64,000 nucleotides of DNA from NCBI RefSeq assembly GCF_019578655.1, contig NC_063258.1, forward strand, positions 30,012,802 to 30,076,801. Direction: 5' to 3'. Below the pieces are notes generated by a model. That model made no database searches. It saw nothing but the letters and a program-made list of their open reading frames with translations, and was not told the DNA's origin. The position numbers were made by a program, and so were the translations under genes. Shown in pieces: positions 49,922 to 62,689 of this stretch (the stretch's first letter is position 1; the number at the start of each line of letters is the position of its first letter). Origin of the DNA: Ricinus communis (lineage: Eukaryota > Streptophyta > Magnoliopsida > Malpighiales > Euphorbiaceae).

Positions 49922-50754
49922 GTTACTATATGGTGCCATGGCGTGCTGTTTAGGTGGATCGATAGAGACAATAGACTTGGTGTCACATAATTCGGATGTA
50001 ATAGATAGAAATTTTCAGTCATTAAATTTGAACAAATTTAATTGTAATTAGTTGGAGGATAGTCTTACATGTCCAGCCCGATCATGCAAAAAGTTGGTAC
50101 CAAATTGAGATGACTTATGACTTGGACCCTCTAGAGCTCTGGACCTCTTTTTGGATGAGAAGTACTGCACTATGATTTTGAAAATAATACAACTTGGTCT
50201 AGTTATATGCACCTTTAATCAAGGAAAAGTTCTACGTAGTTGATATATCTTTTCCATTTATGTATTAAATTAATAAAAAAATAATATTTATTTATGTTAA
50301 ATTATTTTGTATGTATATATATATATGTATATATTAATTACTTAATTTTAAAATCTAAAACAATTATATATTTCAATCCGTTATTGCATATAATATTCGC
50401 GGTAATGTGATTTAATTAGAAGTGAATTGGACTTCTTGAAACATTTAAAAAAGAAAGCAGCATGCAACCCAAAAACAAGTGCAGGACAGATGGCAGGTTT
50501 CTGACGATGAACCTTGAAACGTTCTAGAAATATCTGAATTTGTTCTGGAAAGATCATACATGTAATATGGTGATGATGTGGTGGTTTTATAGATTTTCAT
50601 GTGGACGTAGCCCAATTAAACGGAAACGGTGACAATAATAAACATGGGCTAGATTGGATTTTTATGCTCGGTTCCTATGCACCCTAGTGTCAGCCACTTG
50701 GGCTCAATAAGTGGACGAACCATAATTATTTGTTCAAGCTCACTTCTGACGGGT

Positions 50755-50813
50755 CATGTTAGTGGACTCGAGGCCACAGGCTCCTGAAGGAGAAAAGTCT
50801 TGGGGTTCAATCC
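50755..50813 (+). mobile_element. Possible SINE head next to AT repeat copy A
   Basis: CATGTTAGTGGACTCGAGG is A-box-like, and GGTTCAATCC at 50804-50813 is a good B box, about 45 bases apart. A full tRNA cannot be folded from the flanks, so a tRNA-derived SINE remnant is the likelier reading. It lies just before copy A of the AT-rich repeat. Confidence 0.3.
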
Positions 50814-50859
50814 TCAATCTCTGTCCATATATTCATTTATTAATTTTTAATACTTAAAA

Positions 50860-51430
50860 TTCTTTTATACATAAATATTTTTATATTTATTTTTAATACA
50901 TAAAATTTAAATTTATATATAATTTTACACTTTTTTTAATTAATATGTTACATTCTTAACTAAACACTAATTTTAATTTTAAAGAATAATATATTATATT
51001 TTAATATTATATTAGTTAATAAATAACTTTTAATAAAATAATAATATTAATTCTATTATAGAAATAATATATTAATTGTATTCTAATATTATATTAATTA
51101 ATAAATTATTTTTTAATTAGATAATAATTCTAATTCTAAGAAATAATATTTTAAATATTAATATTATACCCAATAATAAATTAATGTTTTGATTATATAA
51201 TAAATTTTTAATCTAAAAATATTATATTGATAGTATTAATTTATATAATAATAAATTTAATTAATATATATTTTAAAAGTAATTTTTATATTATTAAATT
51301 AATAAATTTTAAAAGAATTAAAAATATTTATAAATAGTTAGTTTATTATTATTTTTAAAAATATTATAAATTAATATTAATATTAAAAATTTATTAGATT
51401 ATACTTATCAATTTAATAATAATAATAACA
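50860..51430 (+). repeat. AT-rich dispersed repeat, copy A
   Basis: Shares an ordered series of blocks with copies B and C: TAATATTATATTA-type motifs, TTTTTAATTA(G/A)AT(T/A)AT, then ATTATTATTTTTAAAAATATT and a TTAATATTAA block, ending at a sharp change to mixed sequence near 51430. All three copies have the same orientation. Length is about 570 bases. Confidence 0.6.
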
Positions 51431-53616
51431 GTATAACACCCGAATAAACGATTAATATTCTTTAAACACTTTTTATTTGATAGGAATAATTACAAGGTGA
51501 AAGAATTCGTCGGGTCTCAAACGAAAAAAGACAACTAGACGAGGACCATTTCTCAATTGTGGAAATTATTCAAAAGAAAGAAATAAAAACACTAAAAGGA
51601 AAAGAAAAGAATAAGTAGAAAAGACAAAAATAAAATTCACATGCGCACAACAAACGTTCACCAATGAACGGTTCTCGTCTTTGCTTCTAATTCGGTGAGC
51701 ATAATTCCAAGAGAAAAAGAACAAAATTGATATTACTATTTAGTTTGATTTTAAGTTTATAATTTATTTATTTAATTGAAAAGACTAGAATTATTGAATT
51801 GTCTAATTCATGGTAAAAACATAAACTATAGGTTTTAATTTCATTAAAAAAATTTGAGTTCAATTCTATTTAAATTTTTATTATATATATTTAGAGTAAC
51901 TCTTATAGACGATAAAATATATTTTAAAATTTTTTAATATAACTAAAATTTAATTAAATATCTATAGTAGCGATGTAACATCAAAATGTCAAATAACATC
52001 AAGAAAGCAAAAAAACAAAAGAAGCTAATAGGAGACGATGAAATAATTGTAAAAAATGTTTAAAGAGGGAGGAGGCCTACCACCAAATGTTTTTTTCTTC
52101 TTTTAACTATATGACAACCTCATTTTGCTGCCCATTTACAAGTTCTCTCTTTATATGATGACAGATCCCTGCCATTAATTTATTATTTTTTAAAATTAAA
52201 AAATATAAATACAAAATTCATCAAATGCATTCTTTTTATATTATCTCTCCATCTTTTGTAGTTGTAAGAAAAATATCATAGAGTACGCGTGAAAAAGAAA
52301 AATAAATTATTTAATTCATGAAATGAAAACATGTACATGTAAAGGTAGCTGCGTCTTCTCAGCATATGTAAAAATGGGGTAAAAGTGTAGTGATTCGTGG
52401 ATATGGAGTTCTTCTAAAATTTGTGTAAATAAAATGGGGGCAAGAGGTAGATTTTTTATCCCATCATGTTTAAGCGAAATCTCAAGTTGGTACTTAATTT
52501 ACTTTTTTTTTGTCTAATAAGGCCCCTATTTTCTATAAAACGCAATAGCAAGTCCCTACTCAAAGGAAGGGTTAAATTAAACTACCATCACATGCATTAA
52601 GAAAATGGGATCCAACATTTGACACATCATCTTTGTAAGAACCACCTTCTACTTTTGTTCCTTTCTTATGTACCTACTTCCCCCACTTCATACGAAATCA
52701 AACATCATTCTTAACACAGCAATACTAACTTATTGTTTTATTATTTAATAATTTTCAGTATATAATTTTTTTATATAAAAATGAATATATAGTTTAAGAT
52801 TATTAATAAAAAATATTTCACCGTTAAAAAATATTAATCTCTATTTTGATAAGCCATCGTTATTATATTTTTTATGTTTGATAATTTCAATTTATAGCTT
52901 AACAACTTAAAATGTTATTATTTGATCGTTAAATTGGTCTCACCGAATTACTAATTTATTCAACTGTAATTTAATAACTAAATATTTGAATTACAAATTA
53001 TTAAGCTTCAAACTTATATCATTAAATACGGATAACATGATAATAATTACCAGTCGAAATGAAAATGACTGAATCCTCGTAAATGGAGACTTTTTAAAAT
53101 TGAAATTATCTTTTTTTGTAAAACAGATTATCCTTTTCTTTCCATTGTTTTCTCTTCCGATTTCTTTAAACCACATACATAGGTATTATACTTTATGACT
53201 CCTCTCGCAACAAATGTTAATCTTTGGAACCATCCCCATACATAGGTATTGTTTTCTTTCCTTCAACTAAAATCAACAAAAGCAAAAAAAAATAGCTTCC
53301 ATTTGTTAACCTCCAATTTCGTTATATCTCTTCAGTTCATATTTTGATAGCCACCAAATTATATAATCCCGTCAAGAGAACAACTAATCTAACTTAAAAA
53401 GAATATTTATTTTGGTACAATAATTTAACTCACAAATTATTATAATGATGAAAGGCTTTCGAATGAAGAAAACAATATAAAAAGTTCTTTTAATTGAATT
53501 TATGAAAATTAAGATAGTACAATTACAAAGCTGTAAAAGAACCTTTCCTTTTGAACAAATGTCTACGTGTTTGCAAGCCAAAAAAAGATATGATAATTAT
53601 TTAAATAAATTTCTAA

Positions 53617-53997
53617 GGCTATGTTTGGTAGAGCGTAATAGAATATAACATAATCAATTAAATAATGAAATTCAAAAAGTAATAAAATGTAATATATTCA
53701 TCATTTCATTATCATGATTATATCAAAAAATATATGGATTCTAATGTAATTATAACCTTTTATTTTAATATTTAATTTATTTATAATAGTATAGAAATAA
53801 AATATTAAAATAAATTATTTAAAAATAATATTAAAATTAGTTTTTTAAAAAAATATTATTGGATATCGAAATTCGGTCATTGATTATCAGAATTTAATCG
53901 TCAATTGGCAGAATCAAATCACCGGTCACTTGAATTCGGTGGTTGACGGTGTAACTATGATTCTATTACATGTTTCGTTACGTCATATCAGATATAG
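53617..53997. mobile_element. MITE-like element with short terminal inverted repeats
   Basis: The left end GGCTATGTTTGGTAGAGCG is followed by GTAATAGAAT. Near the right end the reverse complement ATTCTATTAC appears at 53960-53969, followed by TGTTTCGTTACG. A left end reading TGTTTGGTA, inverted ends and about 380 bases with an AT-rich centre fit a small non-autonomous DNA transposon. The inverted repeats are imperfect and the target-site duplication is unproven. Confidence 0.4.
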
Positions 53998-54325
53998 TCT
54001 AATAGTAAATGAATGTGTTCTCAAAATAAAATAAAGTTTGATACCTGAAACTAGACAAATATTTAATAATTCCAATCAATAAAGAAATTGAGATATTTAA
54101 AAACTGAAAAAGTTTGTAAAAAAGATATAAAAGAAAAAAGAATCTCAAATGTCAAAAGTGTACAACAAAAAGGAAGAACTGAAAGAAGATGAAATGAATG
54201 GATTGGATTGAATTGAATTGAAAGGGCTTTTTCCCCTCATTATGCCTATATGAGGGCTTGAGGAAAAGGACCCTCTAACACTTATATAAATGAACCGAAG
54301 GACCCATTAACCTCTGTCGTTTCCC

Positions 54326-54500
54326 ATGGCTACAAGAATCTCACCCAACTCAACTCATAATGATAATCATTCTTCGCTTGCTACGGCATACCTTATTTTT
54401 CCTACACTTACTTCTCGTGTTAATCCATATATTTTTAAATCCGTGAAGTCTAATTATATTATATATTTAGTATTTTTAATTACACAACTATTCATTATTT
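54326..54500 (+). other. Short open frame behind a TATA box, doubtful gene
   Basis: TATATAAA at 54283-54290 is followed 36 bases later by ATG and about 57 open codons, beginning MATRISPNSTHNDNHSS. The second half becomes AT-driven and loses protein-like composition, and no family is recognised. The upstream 100 bases are more balanced in composition than the surroundings. It could be a relict promoter or first exon. I would not annotate it as a gene without transcripts. Confidence 0.2.
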
Positions 54501-56067
54501 AAATACGAATTTAAAATAATCCTTAATCTAATTATTAATTTTCTTTTAAACAAATAATTTCTTATCTTAGAAATACCATTTTTTATTTTTATTATTGAAA
54601 AGACAAAAAGTTACTTTACTATTTCTAATATTAATTTATATGATTTCATTGAAAATATTAACTAATAAACTACTGTAAATGACTAAATCTATATTTTAAG
54701 TTATATAATAGAATTAGACATAAAAAAAAGGCATTTTTTAAAAAAGTAAATTTGACCTTAAAACATTCTCCATATATATATTAAATAATTTATATGTCGT
54801 TGAGGGTTTGTTATAAAGAATTGGTTAGACTATTTATATTTTGAGAGTCAATTTTATTTATTGTTTTAATTTTAATAAATGTATAACTAATTTTCTATTT
54901 ATTATATCCAAATATTTTGAAATAATTAAATTATTAATGTTTATAAAAATTAAATAAAGAGAAAAATACAAATAGTTTTACTAAACTTAAATTAGAATAC
55001 TTTTACATATAGAAAATATTATTAAGGGATAAATACAAAATAATACCTTTTACCATTTGTGAACTTAAAATATGTAGCTTTTTCTAAAAAAAAAGATATG
55101 TAATTAAAAATTATGATAAAAAGAGATATTTCACAATTTAAAAGTATTAATTGGTAAAAATTTAGTTATTTTTATTCGAATCAACTGCCATTATTATATT
55201 TCTCGTGTTTGATAATAAAAATTTAAAGTTTAATAATTTAAAACGTCATTGTTTGACCGTTATCTCATTCAAATAAAAACCTTTTAAATTGTGATTTAAC
55301 TTCAAATAATAAAATTAAAAGTTGTTAAAACTTCAAATTCATATTATCAAATATGAGTACTTGATAATAATAAGTGATTAGAGTAAAAATAGTTAAATAG
55401 TTATAAATCAAAATTTTTCAAGGTTGAGATTTTTTTTGTCACAATCTATAATTAAATATTACTTTTTATCTTAAAAAAAATCATATAATTCAAATTATAA
55501 AATAGAAAAACATGCGGTACTATTTTAAATTTATCTCTATTATTAAAAAACCATTTCTACTATATTCCATTATTCAATATAATACAGCTAAAGAAAGGCT
55601 TTTATGGTACATTAGCAATAAAAGGTATTTCTTACTGTAATAACAAATACTTCAATAAATACTTAAGTATGAAAATCTATTTAAAATACTTTAATAAATA
55701 TTCAAATATGAAAATTATTTAAAGTATTTAAGTCTTATAAACATTTAAATTTTACTCTTGATTTTATATTTTATAAGGAATAACAGTTCTATTTTTTTCT
55801 TTTGTTCTTTACTAATCTTAGGTAATGAAAAAGTAAAAATGGACAGTATTAATTGGTAGAATGTATTGATTATAATAAAATTTAAGATAAATAAAAAAAT
55901 GTACCGGTCTTGGAGATGCCCTAGCGGGTGGAACTAACTTGCACTTATGAGCCGACAAAGATTCAGATCATGAAGTCACTGGTGGGTCCATCATGACCTG
56001 CCACTGTCATATCTCACTACGTCACCCATGTGTCACTCTTTCTTTTCGTTCTCTACCGGTCAACGGT

Positions 56068-56068
<1 letters not shown>

Positions 56069-56090
<22 letters not shown>
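56069..56090. repeat. TA microsatellite with T run
   Basis: An alternating TA run followed by about ten T residues, marking the left edge of AT repeat copy B. Confidence 0.85.
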
Positions 56091-56094
<4 letters not shown>

Positions 56095-56099
<5 letters not shown>

Positions 56100-56745
56100 T
56101 AATTTCTACAATTTAAATATTTTTAACATATATTTCTTAAAATATGAAAATTTTATATTTAATATATATTTATTATGAGATATAAAATATAATTTATATA
56201 TTAGTTTATTAATTAATAAATTATATTCTAATTAAATTTTATTTTTAATTATAAATATAATATATTAATATTAAATAAATTTTTAATAATTTATTTTTTA
56301 ATTAAACAATTAATACTCTTAAAAAGATATTATTAGTTATATTTTAATATTATATTAACTAATATATCAATTTTTAATAATTTATTTTTTAATTAAACAA
56401 TTAATACTCTTAAAAAGATATTATTAGTTATATTTTAATATTATATTAACTAATATATCAATTTTTAATTAGATTATGATTTTAATTCTATAAAAATAAT
56501 ATTTCAAAAATAAATTAATTTTTAATTTTAAAAGTAGTAATATCAATTATATTATTATATTAATTTAATACAATATTAAAATTAATTAATAAATAATCTA
56601 AAATATAATTTTTATATTAATACGTTAATAAAATTATAAATATTAAAAAAAATTTAAAAAAATTTAACTCATTATTATTTTAAAAATATTTTAAATAAAT
56701 TATAAAATATTACACTTTTTATAAAATTTTATAATCAAGTAACAG
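56095..56745 (+). repeat. AT-rich dispersed repeat, copy B
   Basis: Same block order and orientation as copies A and C, with an internal perfect tandem duplication. It ends near 56745 where mixed sequence begins. About 650 bases, longer than copy A partly because of the duplication. Confidence 0.6.
56281..56462. repeat. Perfect 91-base tandem duplication inside copy B
   Basis: The 91 bases at 56281-56371 are repeated without change at 56372-56462. The next bases start the unit a third time and then diverge after about seven. Identity between copies implies a recent event or gene conversion. Confidence 0.95.
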
Positions 56746-57875
56746 GAACGGCTAAACCTCTAATATAAGTTAGAGAAGAGAAAAAAGAGAGAAAAAGGGC
56801 AGCGGCACCGACAATCTAATTAAGCAACCAAAGGACGTACTGTGTTTGTGAAGAAGGGAACGTGCGCCTATGGTGAGGGGATGATGTTTCCGTCACCAAC
56901 CGATAAAATGAATAAATTGTTAAAAGAGTAATAATATCTAGTTTCAGCGTGTTGATTAAGGAACTAAAACTGAAATGGTAATGTGGATCCATGGCTAAGA
57001 ATAGTTGTACACTTTTTTTGTGTGTCCACCTCCTGGGTGCATCATCAGAGCTTCTGGAAGGTACGGACACATTAGTTATTGGTTCAAGTGGCGCCAGTGT
57101 GTGGCTGGTTTCAGCTTCTTCTAAACCATGGGAAATGGAATCCTCCGGAGTCTCTCCCACCCATACGTTACCTCACATTGTAATACAGATTTTTATTTAA
57201 TCTTCTACTATTCACCCCATGTAGGAATATATATATTTTTTTATTTATTAGAAAAAGCTTTCCGTGCATGATTGGTTTGTCACGATAATATTTGCCACAA
57301 CTAGGTGAGCTAGAACTTTACCTTTATGCGAAATGAGCTGCTTTTTATTTTTATTTTTATTTTGGTAAAAGAATTCTTAGGCCAATATTTTTAATTTTTT
57401 GAGTTTCCACATTAATTTTGAGTAAGATATATTAAATCTAAATAGGTTTAAATTCGTTGTTTATATAAAACTTTGCATAAGTTGAAGCATCAGTGTACAT
57501 TCAACAATAAATACATAGAAACAGTAAAATATTAAGATTCATATCATAATTTTTGTGTGAGATCAAATATAATAATATTAAAATTTGTCTATCAATTTAT
57601 TTTTATGTTTTAAGCTTAATTTGTTAATATTTAATTTATAGTAATAATTAGTAATTAATTTAATTCTTAAAACTTTTTTTTTTTTTTTTTATCATTACTT
57701 TCTTCTCAAATGTGGATTAGAGATTTCAAAACTCTTTAAACTCTAAAAAATTTAGAAAATCTTCATCCAATCGGGTTGTAGGCAACTACATTACTGTAAT
57801 TTATATAACACGACTCTTCAATTTTGTTGGAAGCTCTATCATGGGTCATTCATTCATCTTCGTCCAATCTTCATC

Positions 57876-58059
57876 GTTGAGACTGAGTCTAAGCAAGCTG
57901 TGGATACCATTATTCGTCATTTTCGGATTTAGCAGAGTTTAGCTTAATCATTTTAGACTTTTGTGCTTTACTTTCTAGTTCAGACGTATTTCTGTGTGTT
58001 AGTTTATGAAAAAGAAAGCAAATAGTGCTGCTGATGTGTTAGTTAAGGTAACCCATTAG
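57876..58059 (+). pseudogene. Remnant of a LINE-type or RVT_3 RNase H-like domain
   Basis: Separated frames read VETESKQAVDTI and, about 120 bases on, KKKANSAADVLVKVTH. These resemble the substrate-side Asp/Glu strand and the final helix (normally RREANxxADxLAKxA) of the plant RNase H-like domain found in non-LTR retrotransposons and related proteins. An in-frame stop and short length show it is dead. The match is by eye and short, so confidence is limited. Confidence 0.35.
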
Positions 58060-60843
58060 ATGCTAGTTCTTACTATTGGCAATCACGCCATCGCCTTCTT
58101 GGAGGCTGCTCTTGCTTTTGCTGTTTCTGATTCTTCTTAATAAAAGTCTTTTGGTTTCAAGAAAAAAACATCATCACCCTCCTTATGTCATTAAGAATTA
58201 ATTTATGTGATCCTTTAGCTTACATTCATTATGAATTCTCAACTTAAAAAATTATAAGTAATTTGGAGTTTTGAATTTTCTGGTGCACCAATTGATTACG
58301 GGTCATAGCGCCTTCAAGAAGCACAATGGGAGATGCTTACGAGTGCTGCTTTGCAGCCCTGTATCAGAAATAGATTTCTGGTTCTGAAAGTTGACAACAC
58401 AGAACCCCTTCTTCTTTTTGCCATTTGCATATGTAATAAAGATCGTCATATCCGACTTCTTTTCCCCCAAAAAGAAAAAAAGAAAAGAAAAGAAAGATGT
58501 ATACTCATGATGAAAGCAAGTAAGGTGCCTGCCAATTCCTGTTTTTGCCGGTTCTTTTGTGCCATCCAAATCAGCTTTTCTTTTTCTTCCTCCTTTAATA
58601 TACATTGGAAATAAGGCAGGCATGGCCTAACATTTTTCTAGGCTCGAAAGAAAATTGCAATATCTTCCATGAAAGAAACAGTCAATACCTTAAAGAAAGA
58701 TCGTGTTTGGCTGACGATCCCCCAAACACTTATTAAAGACTTTGATCTCAAGCGTTTGACCTGGTGCATGGTGACCACAACACAATTCCCACGTCCTTCT
58801 ACAATCAAAATTGACTCCTATATACTAAACAAATTCGAAGATGGGTATTTCAGTATTTGCATTTTTGGGTCCACTCTTCTTCTTCCCCATTTTCATTTTA
58901 CAAAATCATGATTCATGTACACTAGTTGTGTCCTTCAGATATGAATCTTCTTTCCACAGCCACCCAATTCAATGATCTTTTCCTTTCTTTCTTTTCCAAA
59001 GATTCGCAGGGAGAGTCTGAGTGTGTGTGTGTATAAAATCAAAATTATTAGGTCATCACCGTTTGTCATTTTTTGCAGACAGTGTTAGGCTGTTGTCCAT
59101 CGAACTATTCGTATCTTTTACTTTGTTGCCCAAACATCTTAAACATAAAATATCTACTTTCCATGTATAATAATATGTTCATCTTGTTTGCTAGATACGT
59201 GCAAGTAATCTTATTAAGCGCTTGCCATAGTTGAATATAATTTTATTTTATTTTTTTTACTTTTTAATCAATATGATACAATCGCAAAGCTTCTCTAGTA
59301 ACCATATGAAAAGACTGAAATCTAAAATCTTGGATGTCTTTTCTAAAATTATTGTGTGGTGGGAAGTTGCTAACATGTTCATTTTGGATCCATTTTCTTT
59401 AATACAAATAAGGGGTAAGTTAAAAAGAAAACAAATATCTAATTGTTTAACTTATTTTTATGAAGTTCTTTTATCTAAGTTTATGTATATATTACAATAG
59501 CTAGAAAAGTAACATGTATTATAACTGTGTTATTTATTTGATGATTGACATATAATTTAATATTTAAAATTAATTAATATATATCAATCATTTAGATAAA
59601 AAAATTTATTTGTGTTATCTTTTTAAATGGTTCTATTTTTTTTTTTTTTTTTTTGTATATGCTGCAGAGGACATGAAATGGTAGATATCTCTTTGTAGCT
59701 AACAAAAGCATGTAAATGTCCTTTTTCCTGGAAATAAAAGCTTATTAAATACTTCTGAAAGCAACTAGTAAACAAAATAATTTACTCATTTGAGTCCCAT
59801 TAAACTTTTCTCTGGGTATTGCATATGAATCTCTGACATTTGAAATGTGTGGAATTATATAGGAATGAGGATGGGCATGAGAAGAAGTTTGGCTCTTTCG
59901 CAAAATAGATAATATCTAATACTTGGCTTCCCCATTATGTGTGTGAAAGAGGTCCCAATCCCTCTTTTATCATTTTTGGTCCAACTGCAAAATCGACTGT
60001 CTAAATCCCATAGTTGATCCCTCCTATGCCCCGAAGGTTGGAAGGCAACCTTTCCATATAATCTCAAGTTTTTATTCAATATTTTTGTCAAAACAACGTT
60101 TATTTCATTTAAATTATAAATTTGCTATACTAAAAATTTGATTTAAAAGAGATATTTTTGTACAACTTTTTTAACTCGATAAAATGATAAATATTAAAAT
60201 TCTTACACAGAAAAAAAAAAAAAGTATTGAAGTTCGAATCACTAAATTAATAAGTTTTTTTTTTAAATAGTTTGAATTAAGAATAAAAATTTAAAATTTA
60301 AAATATGATTATCAATAATAAATGTATTTAATTTAAAATTTATGAGCTAATGAATTATTATATACAATTTTGTAAAAGAAAAAAGTGAATGTCGTTTTCA
60401 ATAAATATTGAAGGAACTTCTATAGAAATGTTTAATGGGACTTTAATCCTTTGGGTCCACTACTGTAAAAGGTTGTAAAATGGGTTTTGGGTAGTTAATT
60501 AACTTTGAAATTAAAGAAAATAGGAAAAAGAAAAAGACGTGTGTATGAAGTGGGGCAAAGAAAGGAAGGGTGATGCAAGCGCTGCTCATGCATCACAGCC
60601 AAATCATATGGCAGACACCATATAGTATTTGCCACCATCAACGGTACATCTTTAAGAACTTTCCCTTCTGATTCATGGTGGTAGGGACCACTTCCACAAC
60701 AAAGCACACCCTCTCTCAATCACCATCAAGGCGTACTGACATACCACGTTTACTTTTCCTATTGGTTGAGCCCTTGTAGACCCCCCGAAAGTCGCCAATA
60801 GCCCCCACAATCTCCATGCCTGAAGGAAACTTAAATACAACCT

Positions 60844-60851
60844 CCACGTGG
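60844..60851. promoter_or_regulatory. CCACGTGG G-box/ABRE-like palindrome
   Basis: An eight-base palindromic G-box lies in a balanced-composition island (about 60720-60960). Nearby are a CACG/ACGT core at about 60744 and an inverted CCAAT box near 60757. It looks promoter-like, but no gene starts nearby in the window, so its use is unproven. Confidence 0.3.
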
Positions 60852-62689
60852 CGTTCAGGGATCGTCATGATGACGGGTAGAGTGTAATTCCATTCCCATG
60901 ATCATGTCATCACCCATGAGATCTGGGTCCCACCACCTCACCAGTTTTAGTCCACGCCATCATTTTTATTTCTTTCCAAAAAGGAAAAAAAGAAAAAGAA
61001 AAAGGAAGTCCATGATTGTATCTATTCAGTCCAAGTACATGCTCACTGCACTCGAACCCATTCGAAAACAAAATAAAAATGGATTTAAACCTAAGGTAAA
61101 AGACATCAGTCTGTTTGGACATAGTCCAGCAGTCTTTTCTTTTTTCTTCAATATTTTTCCAATATAAAAACATTGCCATGTAATATATATATATATTTTA
61201 CATAGACTGAACTGAGCCCTTTATAAAATTAATTTATTTAAATTTATTATAATTTCTATCATAAATTAAACAATTAATAGAACATATATATTAAATACTT
61301 TCTATTGACATTAGTTTGTATATCAAATGTAAATATATAATTATTTTAGTATATGTATATAAAAATATAAATTATGCCAATGGAATCGGCTCGTTCTGAT
61401 TTACAGTTCTTATTCCAGTCGGTTTTAAATAATTTTTAAATAAATGATTAAAATAAATTATTTTATTTTATAAATTATAATTGAAATCGGTAAATCTGAT
61501 TCTGACTCAAGAGAAACCGATATTGAACCAGTCTCTTGGTTTTGATCTAATACTAGTCTATTTTAATTAGTCCAGTCTTATTTTTTCAATCTATAAATTA
61601 TTAACTTAAATATTGAAAGTTAATATAGATAATGTAAAAATATATAAAATAATAATAAAAATTATATTTAAGCTCTAAGTTTGTTGATATATAAAATATA
61701 CATGAAATAATACAATTAATATGGTTTAAGAGAAGAAAAATTAAATTAAATTAAAATTGAAATTGAAATATAGAAGTATAAAGAGAAGATAAAAAAAGTT
61801 AATGCAGTTTAAGAAAAACTTAAATATCTTTAATATATTCTAATTAAAATAAATTTATGCTTTTCGTCTTCAAGGCATTTGGAGGTAGAAATCATTAAAT
61901 ATTATAAAATTATATAATATTTAAACTTTTTGTAATTAATAAATAAAAAATAAAATCACTCAAATTTATAAATAAATGTAAATTTTTAAAAATAAAAATA
62001 ATTAAACTATAGGAAAAAAGAATGTAAAACTCATTAATAAATAAAGAAAGATAAAAAATCTATCAAATGAATATTTAATTTTAAAGTAAAATTTTATATC
62101 AATAAGAATTATCAATAAAAAAAATAAAAAAAATGATTAATTAAAATAACAATAAAAAAAAATGTATGTAAAAGTTTTAAATCTAAAAAATTGGTATTAT
62201 CTACAATTATAGATCGGGAAAAATATTATTCTTTATAAATTAGTATGTATAAAAAATGACAAATGTCATTGTTCTAATAATTTTATATGGTAAGTTATAC
62301 TTAAAATAATTTTTTATTTCAGATTTAATAATATAATATAATATATATATATATATATGTAATATAAAATATATAATTTTCTTAAATAAATATAATCAGC
62401 TTGATCCATGTGTTTGACTAAATTTATCCACAATAAAAGTTAATTAATTGAGTACAACAACAAAGTTTTCCTAGTAAATATGACATGCATTGGAAAGTAG
62501 AACTGCCAATAAAGCATGATAAATGCTATAAAAAAATATAAACATTTTTAGGCTTTGTTTAAAAAAAGTAATCTATAGTATAATCAAGGAAATCGCCAAA
62601 ATAAATTCTAGGACACTCTTAGGTAGGAGTGGCATACTTCATTGAGCTTTTAGGCCTGGGAACAGTAAAGATTTAGATTTGAGTTTTTA

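Noticed and set aside
50755..50830. A tRNA gene suggested by GGTTCAATCC
   Set aside because: Acceptor and anticodon stems cannot be formed from the flanks. Kept only as a SINE-like head.
56816..57160. 114-codon minus-strand frame beginning MGETPEDSISHGLEEAE
   Set aside because: The first 50 residues look protein-like but the rest is AT-driven. No family, splice donor or promoter could be supported.
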